Shown: positions 40,701 to 52,700 of the stretch, piece after piece
Position numbering within the stretch: position 1 is the stretch's first letter
Layout of the letters: the number at the start of each line of letters is the position of its first letter
From: Fasciolopsis buskii
Lineage: Eukaryota > Platyhelminthes > Trematoda > Plagiorchiida > Fasciolidae
DNA: 64,000 bases
Assembly (NCBI GenBank): GCA_008360955.1
Contig: LUCM01004095.1
Span: forward strand, 36,318-100,317
Direction of reading: 5' to 3'
The notes under the pieces: generated by a model
Told to the model about the DNA's origin: nothing
The model's database searches: none
What the model saw: only the letters and a program-made list of their open reading frames with translations
Position numbers and translations under genes: made by a program

Positions 40701-43700
40701 CTCTGTAAACAGACTGGTATTGCATGCACTCGGGAGAAAAATAAGTGTCACTGATAAGGGGACTGAAAAAATCAAAAGCTTGCGACATCGACAATTACGA
40801 GGAGAGTTACGCACTTTGTTTCGAAATCAAATCTAATTCTAGCGTTTACTAGAACAGTTGCTATTCGGTACTCGGATAACAGAGAATTCCACTTGCACGT
40901 CAATTGTCAAACGCAGTAAGAATTAGGTCAGTTCTTTTATACAGTTGAGAAACCCTTAGGAGTGACTGAAACTGGCCCCCGGTGTTCGGGTATCGATTTT
41001 TTTCATGGCATTACTTGAACTGACAGGAACAGCAAATTAGTGGTGGCGGATTAAGTTTCACGGTGCTTCAGATCAGAGATTAATCTCGCGAAGAATCTGC
41101 GGAGGTCACATTGGTTGAGGCATGTCGAGCACAAATCCTAGGTTACGCATGCAGCTAGTATTGTCTTACATCTTCCAGTGATAGCCAGTTTATAATAACA
41201 AGAACTGAACCAGTTAACTCGAACGTCGGGTTGAACTTCACAAAATTCGTCTATCACGTGATCAAAGAAATGGTGCCCCAGTATTCAAACTATTTCTTCA
41301 TTTCTTTTTGCACCCGCCATCCGCACTTTCTCGATCCTTTTCTCTCACGTTACGACCTTTGTCATAGCTGAGCACAGATATTTCGGAAAACCAAAATAAC
41401 TGTTAAGAAAAACAAAATTGAACATTTGCTCAACTATGCAAGCTATCTGATATGTCTCGCACTGAGTCTGTCAAAGAGCTGGAGCTGTTGCGGCCAAGAG
41501 GAAATATCCAACAAAACAGACAGAATGCTGATGGCACGAGTGCATTGAGTACACACTCACCACGACGGGGTTCAGGGAGGACAACCCAGGAGCTCCGAGC
41601 ATAAACGAAGGCGACGAGATCAGTCCAACAGGTTTGTTGATAGTGCTCCAAGGAATATCGACACCGGCTGTCGTAGGATTCATGGTCGTCGACCATGGAG
41701 TAGAAGGAATGTATGGACAAAGACCAGGTTGCGAGTAGTAGGGTCGATGCGACTCTAGAGAATCGACTGTCTGCGGAACCGATAGCTTCGTTGACAGATC
41801 TTTCGCCGCACCGTGAGCCATGGGTGGTAAGACCAACTGGTCTCCCCCATTTACCGTGCAGCCTGGCACGTAGGCGGAATAGGGTCGGTCAGTGGGATTT
41901 GCATACAGAGAACTGGGCAGTGAAAATGAAGCCAATTCAGAGGTGGGGACATTGAGCGCTCCTGTTGCGGTTGTGGCCGTGGTGCTGATAGACGGTGTCA
42001 TGAGGTTCGTGGTTGAACTGTGCATATGAGCAGCCGGGGGTTGCACAGTAATGAGGGATGAGGGGGTTGTGTTGCTTGTGTTGGAGGCACGGGAAGTTGC
42101 ATTCGGACTAGTCACGAGGTCGCTGGTAGAGTGGACATCTAGAAAACAAGAAATTGTCAATATGAGACCAAACAACCGAATAAGTACCGAATGAGGAAGG
42201 CTGGACCCCAAAAAATCTTAAGAGCAAAAATAATAATGCTAAGTAATACCGTCTGTTCACAGTTCCATTTGTCTTATCCTTCAGCAAAGACATCATCTCA
42301 GCGAAAGAGAAACCATTAGAGTTCTTTGCAATATTCGCAGTTTAACGGTAAACCTCGTTGCATAATTTAGCAGTAAGAAGCTTCCGAAGTTCCAGTTCTG
42401 GAAACTCTGTTCCAAACCAAAGGAAGCAATTTACGCAGCTATTATTGTAGTATCTGCAAGCGGAAAAATATCCGGTCCCCCACCGAGGCTAAACAAAAAA
42501 CTAGTGCTATCCAAAGTCAAGCAGCTTTCTGCCGAATAGTTGCCTGACATCTATTCGGCTGTCAAATAAGTAGATAGCGGTGAGTGTTGACGGCAATCAT
42601 AGATAATGTGTAAGCTGGACAACCCACCTTGCCTGAAAAATCATTTGATGATCAGTGTGAAAATTCACCAAAAACTGATAACACAAAACCTTCAGTAGAT
42701 ACAAAATTTTTTTAAGTAAAATACAACCAAACGACTGATCGAATGGTTATTCACCTTATTTGATATTGCATAATGACAGGCACTGGACCCAGTAACTGCA
42801 CCTAATCCACGCCTATTTCATTTCAACTGAATACCTTATACCGCTCACATAGCAACCGGAACCCCGAAATATCTATATATTTGCGATTAAAAAGTGAAAA
42901 TTTCAGCGCATATAATCAAAGTGCAAATAGTTAAATCACCTTTTTCCACCCGCGGACAGTCGTAGTAGGCGGCCGAGGAAGACCATCGCGAACTGCTGGG
43001 GATCGCCTTGGTTTCTGAACCCATTTCAGCCAAACCAGCGGAAGTGAGCGCATTAAGGGCGGCTTCGGACATTTTCACGTAGCTCTGTGTGCGTGCGTGT
43101 GTGCGTGTGTGTGCAAGGTAATCGGAGAAAAAAGTGGATCATTTGACTGGTTTGTTCGTACGCACCAGCATACGCGTTGAAATGAGGAATTCGGTTTCAG
43201 GATTTCGCGAGAAAGCCACTGAGCCAGCAAAGTTTGCTTTAATGAGCTAAGTACCCCGCCAGATGCTAGCTAAATACCATGACAGATGAGGGCAATGGAC
43301 CGACAATGGTGATAGCTAGATTTTCAGAAGTTAGGTCAATAAGAATGGGCTTTGCACGTAGACAAAAATAGAATACAATGACTTGAACTTCCAGGTGTCA
43401 CACAGCAACCCTAAATGGAGCCCGTGTTCAACTGGTACCTTAACAACCGTAAAAACAGTCCAAGGAAAGAGTTAAAATGACTGAGGAAAGGATATCGAGA
43501 TAATATATGGTCACCCAACCCAAACAATGAACTGCCGTACAGCAGAAACGGATGGATGAAAACGACCCACAGATGAACTAAATCCGTTGAGCCATAAGCC
43601 CCGCGGGCCGATACTAGGGAAGAAAAAACTGAAATGGGAAAACTGACTGACAAAAAAGTCACTTACAGACGAACAACCAGAAGAACATGAGTGCGACTGT

Positions 43701-46700
43701 ATGCTGGCAGATGGCCATTTGAAGTAGATCTTAAGCTGCAAAGTACTAAACGAACAATGCCAGTTATGATGAACTGTGGAAAAGCAAGGTGCTGGAAATC
43801 TGTTCAAGACATCCTGATTACTCGCATATAATGGGGAAAGATCGGCACGCTATCTAATGCACAAGTTCTGTCGTGAGCCCTCCGACAAAACTGATCATTC
43901 TCCGAACATATGATCTGATGTGCACAGAGGTTTTCGTTGCTGAGTTTGGCGTTCCGGTTGCAAACTTCATCGCACCAATCGAGGATCTGTCGTCAATGAG
44001 CAGTGACAAGTCTAGGTGAGATATCAACAACCACGAACTTTCACCGGGGTTGAAATCTGCGCGTCATCCGCTGTCAAAGTCATCCGAAACATCGGGGTCT
44101 GAGCGGCAGGGAAGCACAGAGATCATGAGAATAGCTTTGTTTTGAAGTTATCGTTCTTGCACTTGCGATTGCGATCTTGATAATTTAATACCGAAAAGAT
44201 TAATGGAGATATTCAAGCCGAATGGATATAGCACAAGATTTTAGAGATATATGCTTAGATCATGCTAGAGGGTCGGAAAATTTTGATGTGTTTAAATCTC
44301 CTCCCCTATAAAACTTCTGTTTCAATGAAAAATGTCTAAAATCCAACCAATTCAGAGAAACATCTTATTATTCCATAGTAAATGGGATTTTTGAGGAGAA
44401 TATAAATGCCCAAATAATAAACGTTACTTAGAAGTAGAGAACGTTTGCCATGGGATAAGTTCATCCACCTAGTAACCTTCATTACCCGGAAGTGAATAGA
44501 TTGTGTAATCCACCCGAAGAAACTCCTATTTGGAGCAATGACATGAATCTTTCTGAACCGATACGCTCAGCAGCAGGAGAGGAAATTTTGTTCGCCTTGT
44601 ATGGGCAGCATTTATTGAAAAAAAATTCAGAAAAATGAGAATATGAACCTTTAAACTGTATCCCCTACCTGAGGGACTTGACTTGTCCTGCTGCATTCGT
44701 AGTAGTCGCCCAGGCGCAGATAGCTTTTAAAACTGAAGTCGTCCACTGAGAGCATATTCATGTTGTTCGTTTTCAAGTACTATGGAGAAAAAGGAAAGAG
44801 TATAAAATTGTGACAAATGGAGACGGTCGTCTCTATGATGCAACTCAAGGATAGTGTGTGAGGTTCATTGTTTCTTCGATCGTATATGGATAGACTTGAC
44901 CTCATCTGACAGCTGGCCCCAGCAATGAATGAACCTACTTGGTTGGGTGTTATCCGATGTGCGAACCATATATGAAAGTGAGACAAACAAACTGTATCCC
45001 AAAAACTAGTTCTCGAGATGGAATTTTCCAGTGACATCTTGTGTTCGACTCAGATAATCGAGTTTGCCCCCCCCCCCAACTTAATCTAGATCGTGAAAAG
45101 ACCGAACAACAGCGGTCTGTCGAGATTTACAGGTGCTACAGTCACTTTGCGGCTGCAGAATGAACCTAATACTGTAGCGGGCAAGCAGTGCCACGTTGGA
45201 AATGGCTATGTAAGCGATGATGCTGGCCAATGCGCTTACTGTGCTTCGGCTCGCGTTAGTCGATTTCTGTGTTGTCCATTTAAGATTGAGTCACGTGCGA
45301 AGCCCATTGAAGAGCACTGCCCTGCGGGCATACTCAGTATTCAAGAGAACTGTCACGCAAATGATGTTGCTATGACATTGAACCGGGACCTCATGAGATC
45401 AGGCCTCCCACTCTCTGTCTCTCTTCCTCTTTCTCTGTCTACCTTTAAACGCTGACCTCAGTTGATCCGAAGGACACTCATTACGTCTGACTGTGCATCC
45501 ACAACAAGATTATCGAACTGGTTATCATTACGCCCAGTCCCCCAGATAAACAATACAATACGCTTTGCGCACTTTGGGCTGTAGTAACCATCGCGCCCGG
45601 ATAGCTGACTATGACCATGCCACATTGATGGCGCAGCATCAACTCTGCCTGCAATGTTCTTATTTTGCTGAAAACGAAGTGCGTCAACGAATTCCGAACA
45701 ATCACTGATTGGACAGAGTCATCACGTATAATTTTTATCGACGTGAATATCAAACAGCAATGGAATGCCCAGCAGCCAGTAGTGAAGAAATCAAAGTGAT
45801 GGTACGATCATGCAACAGATCGAATAAAGATGCATAGATATCATCTAATAATTTTGGGAAACCAGATCAAGGGTAACAACAGATGGCCCGTTTTTAGTGA
45901 CTCCCAACCATTCCATTACACCGTATTAAATACGACTAATACCAATTGGAATAAGATGGTGGAATGAATGAGTTGATGAGAGCAAAGGTGGACATGGCCG
46001 CATTTTCCGATGGCGCGAAAGTTTGAAAACTAATGCCTAATCCAGGGCTGTAGGCCGCATTAGCCGGTACAAGGGAAGAAAAACGGCATATTTTCGTTCT
46101 CATTTTTGCAGCAAGCTTAAGCGTTCTTAATGTATGGAAATGAGGACCACTTTCTCCTCGCTTCCTACCGTATTTTTCGTAACAGAAAACTGAGGTAATC
46201 GGAGACTTTCTCGGCCAAATCAACAGACGGATCCCTCTATATCAGACGGTCGTCCCGTTGAACAAACGTCGACGTATACCAGTTATCTTCAAGTTCAATC
46301 CAGTGAGAATTGCCCAAAAAGACGATCATTTTTCACTATAGGTTTCTGGGATTAACTATATACTAACGCCAAACGCAGCATCTTCCAAACCGGAAAAATT
46401 CCCACTACCAGCAGGGGTGCATATGTGAACCAGACCGAAACCGGCCCAGTCACTGAAGTTCCCTAACCCCTCCAAAAAAAACTCCGCCTAGACAAAAGAG
46501 AGCAACCTAAGTACACTTACTCATCTCGGTTCATTGCCAAACCTAAACATGAGCAAATTCACCATTCTTGACCTATTCAGTCGCCCTACCACTTCTTATC
46601 CGTGTAAATTAGTGATTTTAATGAAACGCAATATGATTAGGACTAAGTGAAAAACCAGCTCGTAAGCCATTGCACCATTTTTAATGTGTTCTGTGACAGT

Positions 46701-49700
46701 ATTTTGAAATCCGCATCCAATTGATAAACAGGAAATTTGAAAACGGTAACGTGTTGCACCCAAAATATGGTTATGTAACGGAAAAGTCGAAAACCGTATG
46801 CTAACGGCAACTGCGATGCAATTGAAAAGTTAATCGAAGTCATTTTCGTTGACAGAAGTAGATAGGTCAATAAGAACGAAGCTGGCAATTGGTAGTTGCG
46901 CGTGATTAGATGTGAATGCACTCAGGTAAAGTGAAACTAACCTCACGCACGCTATCCAAATTCCAGAGGCGACGTCCGCAGGGACTGACGTAAATTACCT
47001 CACCAAGAATACCACCGGGCCCAATGCCTTTTACTAAAGTCTCACGACGCCAACTAAAATGAAATGCAGAAAACCAAAGGCAGATATAAAGCTCGGACAT
47101 ACTGTTGACAATGAGACCACATCATATCAGTGCGAAAAACTTTTTCAGTGTCAGTCCTTACAACCGTTAACCTTTCACCAACGTACTCAACAAAGGAAAA
47201 AAGAACGAGAAATAGTGAAAAACTGACTGCAAAATAATAAGCTGCATAGTGACATAGAGGAAAATTTGGAATGCACAAATACCACTGATTGTTGCATTGG
47301 GCCATATCAGCATACGTCTCAAACAATCGCTTCAATGAATCCTGGAGACCTAAACCACCCAGTTCGCTGAATAAGGTTTTCATACTATTCTGACACGTTG
47401 TAGACTGGTCATCTCTAACCATCTTCCAATCATTACCTTGCCTTGCACGACAGCGTACAAAGGGAGAGTCACTCGTGGGTTATGCGTACAACATACCCCA
47501 TCATCTAATTTATTCTAATTCAGTGCCCGTTCTAAACACTGGACCCTAGGACCCAGTACCTCTGAGTTGTTTGCAAAATTCTCCTACCAAATTCCACCAA
47601 TACTAGGAAGACAACGGTGTATACATCGAAAGTCTTCACATATCCTCTGCCTTCAGCCACCACTGTACTGAGGCGTAGAGCAGAATCAACCTCACTGTTG
47701 CGGTGTATACTCGACCTCTGATAACCGGAGGTCACGCCAACGTCAAAGGTGCATCAAGTTGTTGAACGACACTCGAGCCTTCGGGATGCGAGATGACATT
47801 TTATTTGATATGCGACCGTCAGGTGAAACACAACTACCCAAGTAAGTCAATTTAACGATTTCACCCGATTCTTCAGCTTTGCGCTGATCCAGTCCTGCAA
47901 TAGCATTTTATACTTCGAAGGTGCGAAACACATCCCAAACATACCTACACTGTCGCTCAGACGATACAAGAAAAACCTGCAACCCATTGGGGTCCTCATA
48001 CAGTAGCACAACATCGTCCTCTTGTTCTAACTCATAGTTCCCTACTTGAGCAAATACCAATGCCACTATTTTCACATGAGGGTAAGGGAATTTCTGTTAT
48101 CATCTAAATGACAAAGCTAAGAAAAAGATGGGAGCAGGCAACTCTGGTGATCACCACTTCTCGTGAACTCGGATGAAAGACCACCGTTACGGCTATCCGA
48201 ATACAGAAACTGAAGAAGTAAGATGAATTTCTCCGGAACGTCTTTTAATGAGGCAGCGCCAAAGAAATGCACAACCAACTGAGTCGAAAACCCCCTTTAG
48301 ACCAGAGAAGACAGAGATCGTGGGTCTAAGAAATATGTCCCTACGTTCTAAGATTTGTCGCAGAGTGCCGATTTGATCAATGCAACCCGTACTGGATCGG
48401 AAACCGGCTGGATTCTCTCACGTATACCTTTCGCGAGCACTAGATAATTGAGAGAGAATAATACTAGCGAGCAATTTGGATGTAATACTTACCAAATTAG
48501 TTCTTCTGTGGTTTTCGCATGAGGACCTGTCACCCTGTATTTTCCCTTGCCCAGAGTGATCCAAGATTTGTTGACTATGATGTTACCATTTCTCCATCGC
48601 CCTTACGGAGAAACGGAGATAGCCCATCTGGTTCAGCAGTTTCATGTCTTTTAAGAAAACCAGTCTTCATGATTACCTCTATTGTTGATAGAGCAAAGGC
48701 ATCTACTTGCATTGCCTCACTTCCAGCCATAAATAGATTTACTGTGGTGATGGGCTAACTAAACTGTTCTCTAAAGTGTTCTGCCCAACACTCTAGCCGA
48801 CGCTCCTGAGAATGAATCCGTGAACATCAGATTCAAAGGACCGACATTCTAAATCGGTCGGTAAAGGTTGTGATTAGTGGCCAACAGCCACACCTTTTTC
48901 CACTTCCTTATATTCCACTATCCACCAGTGCTCGCCGTCATTTCTAAGGCCCCTCATTAGTTGACGTCCCAGAGAATCGCAAGACTCGTTGTGGTATCCG
49001 AGGGGATGGACCTGCGAAGATCCAACACGGCAAATCCGCTCCTGAGTCTTATATTACATGGAGTCCCTATGTGGCAGTTTCCGCCTGATCTGCTCCGAGT
49101 GTTCGATTGGATCTTCGGCATTTTGTTGAGATGACAATCGCATTGAAAGCTTCGGTTGAAACCCAAGTAGGCGATTGTTGTCTAGAATTAGCCGCGCAGG
49201 ACGTGTAGTTTTGTGTTGATGCGACCATAGACTAGGCGCAAAAAAAGCGAAATCGGGCCAAAGCATGATCTGAGTCCATAGGTGTAGATCAGAATAATCG
49301 GAAGTTAATGTTACTAATCTGGGTCCAACGCCGTGAAGCCGAAGCAGGGCCCTAGGTGAGCCGATGTCGATTCTCCTAGCTAAAGTTAGTGTCCCCCAGG
49401 AACAGCCCATGATTGGAACAAACTTGGGTAGGGTGATCACGGCTGTCAGTGCGATCGGTTTGGACAGAAAATCGACCTCTGATGTCCCGTCCCGTCTCCG
49501 CCAAGAAGCCAAGTTGGGAGTTAAACGCACCAGCAACGACCACAAGGTCCGTTGAGTGTGCGCTACGGAGCAATCGGGATAAGGCCAGGTAGAACTCGTC
49601 ACTGACCTCAAAAGAGCTAATTAGTAGGCAAATAAACCGATGAAACAAACGAACGGCTGTATTTCAGTCGACTGCTGATGCGTCGGTGTCGAAAAATGGA

Positions 49701-52700
49701 CACGTAGGCAACGAGGCAACGTTACTTGGACTCCGAGGTTAACTGGATCTTTTTGATGCTTGGATTCATCACAAAAAGTGCTGCAATTCCCAATATAATT
49801 CATATCACCCTAATGAAACTGTCAACAAATCAATGGAGCAGTCTTCTCGAGAACAATAAATTTGAACATCATTAGGGACAGTCAAACTAAAACCAGAATG
49901 TACTCGAAAATTGGCAACAAGAAACATTTCCTAGCTCCCGTAGTACGGTCCTCGTGGTGAATCACAGGACACGCTTTTATTCCCATATGTCTGAAGTTCA
50001 CGAATCGCGCCAGGCAATCATCCCATACTCAAAAGAGCCTGAAGAAGTCTACCAATCTTCGATAGAATAGACACCCCTTACAAAAGAATTGGGTTAAACA
50101 AGAAAAGAACCAAAAACGTAAGTTGATTCCGCTAACCAGTTTCTTCAATCAGAACTCTATGCAATCAGAAATCAAACGGGTAAGTCGTAGAAATCCGAAG
50201 TACTCAATGGAACAAAATGTTGCAGAAGTAAAAGTTTTCAGAATCAGCCACTGGAGCCTCCATTATCTGCCTGAAATCATCCGACTGGGGAGTGCAGCTA
50301 AGATCGGCTGACGCGTTGATCAGAGTACAACAACTTACATTTCTACACTGAGACCGGAAACATCTCAGCTGCGGGAATACTATGAATCACGTAAGCTCCA
50401 ACTGGGTAAAATCCCAAAGTTAAAACCTATATGTGGTCCGGGAAATGTGTCAGACAGTTGGAATGAATGAATTTCTTGTCGCTCACACACCTACCCATAA
50501 AAACCAACCAATTGAATTGTGCCTACAACTCACGTTAACTTATTCATATGGGTCCAAGTCGCCCAATCTCGCGCAACTTAATTACCTTCATCTGTTTTAT
50601 CTGCAAGTTGAGAAGGGCATATACAACCTTCAAAAGAAAGGGACGAAGGAAATTTGGGGACAGGAATATCCCTAGACTAGAAGCAAGCATAATTTGGACA
50701 CTTATGTACTACTTCGATAGGCAGACACACGGGGGGAAACAAATGGACCAAACATAAGCAGGCCAGTGAGGAGTAAAAGAACCCATTAATTAGGTCTCGT
50801 ATTGACACCCACCAGTTAGGCTGACGGACGCAGCAATGGGGTGACAGCAACGAATTTGGTCAATTATAGATCTACTCACCCTAAAGCAAGAGGTAAGCGT
50901 AGGCCAGATTCCGCTGATGGACCAGATCGAAGTCGTTTGCTAGCTGAAACCAAAATAAGAAAAACGAGAACGAATTTCAAAACATGGATGAGAGTACAGA
51001 TAAGAGGCAGATTAAGTGGGACATATTTGTCCGGGAGTTTGAAAATGGAACGACGGATCCTGGATGATAAAACAGGATTTTCATTGTCTTTCCAGCGATT
51101 GATACAAGAGGAAATAATACCCAGTAAATTCCTTAGAACAGTGCGCACAGGATCTCAAAAGACTCACTGCAGTGCGTATACAGTTCACCCGGTTCCGATC
51201 GAAATGGTCCACTGTCCGACTTGCAGCTCACCGGTGTAGAGGGAGCCGGTGGAGGAGGGAACGTAACTTCTTTGCGCCGTTTCCGACTGAGTGCCATCCC
51301 CAGGGAGCTGGAAGCATAACGACTGGCTACTATGGCCGGATCGTGGTTGCAAGCAGCCAAATGTCGAAGAACTTCTTCAATTGTCTCATCAATGCTGCAG
51401 TCGCTCGTGCTGGTCGTGCTCGATGGACGTCGATTGCCGCCATAGTTCGAACTGGCAGTTGAGTCCACCGAAATGGGAAATGCTTCGGAATCGTCCTGTT
51501 GAAATGTAAAATTGGAGACCGTGTTCGTTATGCGTGCGTCTGAGTTCCAGGATAGCGCTAGCTGCAGTCGGTAAATCAAAATCAGACCAAGTTCACAGTG
51601 AATCCACAGAAACAAGGACGGAGGAATGGTAGCACGAATGTGGCTGCGAGTTTTTCTAACTGTAGCTACCGTACCTCATTGGTAAAATGTGTCCAGGGTA
51701 TTTTTGACAATCAGTTGAAAATTCCAATAGGGTAGTGTGATTTATGACGCAAAACCCAAAATAACGGGCCCAAGGACAAATGCAGAACCTGACTTCGTTT
51801 AAAATCTAGAAAATATCGGGATCCGTGAAAGTCTGTTCACATGTGTACCTGGTTCAATATTACGCATTGTTCAACGTTGGTAAAAACTCCAGCGATGATT
51901 ATTGACATTCTAATAAATCACCCCATGCTGAGATAAAACAATCGATTTGTCAATTTAGCCCCTGCCAAATGTGACCGATCAAATTTATTCGTTCTTATCC
52001 AAAGTTTCACGAATGAAGGATAAAAAAGCAACAATATTGCTACACGGATGAAAGTTCATCATATATACGATGTTTGGTATGGTTCCTTTCAAACGTTCGA
52101 GTTGTCATGAAAATATGATTAATGGTTTATGTGTGCGCCTGTGTGCATTAACGAACGATTTCCTAATAGGTTAGTTTGAATGGTTTATTCGTAGGGAGTT
52201 GATTCCGAGGAGAATATTTGAAGGATGAAATGGTGTTTGTCAGACAGCAATTTTTATTGTGGTCTTGGTTAATATTGACCACACAATGAAACGAATTGAT
52301 ATACGAAAACTAGTATGCGATAGTAAATCAACGAGGTTCAACCAACGAGGTTCAACCAACCGAAAAGTTTGGTAGCCACAAACAGTTGGCATTCAACGGG
52401 AAGGTTATCGCCGCAATTTACATACTTGAAACTTGGACCCCGACGAAAGATGAGACTGTTGACTCAACGGTTGCTGTTGCGGTGGTTGCTGCTGCTGCTG
52501 ATGATTCTGTTGCTGCTGGTGCTTCATCTGACTCTGATAAAGAGATACAGCAGATTTGGGGGGACGTCCACGACCGCGATGACGAGTTGGTGCTTGGACG
52601 CTATGAGGCTCCCAGGACGAGTTTTGTTGTGTATTGTTCAGAGGTCGAGTTCGAGACGTAGATCCAGCGCGACCAGGTCTTCTTTGCATGGTCGGACTAG

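Larger units (their letters stand above)
35965..41560. other. Intron 10
   Basis: A 5.6-kb intron. It contains an RTE 3' end with a long GAT-repeat tail (37121-37787) and a tRNA-derived SINE-like unit (38147-38284). No extra exon is needed to keep frame between exons 10 and 11. Confidence 0.7.

Noticed and set aside
41040..41170. Possible RTE C-terminal trace (LRRSHWLRHVEHKS)
   Set aside because: The match to the LRWLGHV block is short and isolated, too weak to list as an element.
45093..45455. Plus-strand 120-codon frame with several cysteines
   Set aside because: It lies in intron 7, has irregular cysteine spacing and no recognised family; more likely chance.
45936..46223. Minus-strand 95-codon frame in intron 7
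   Set aside because: Exons 7 and 8 join in frame without it, within one conserved domain, so it cannot be a BAZ2 exon.
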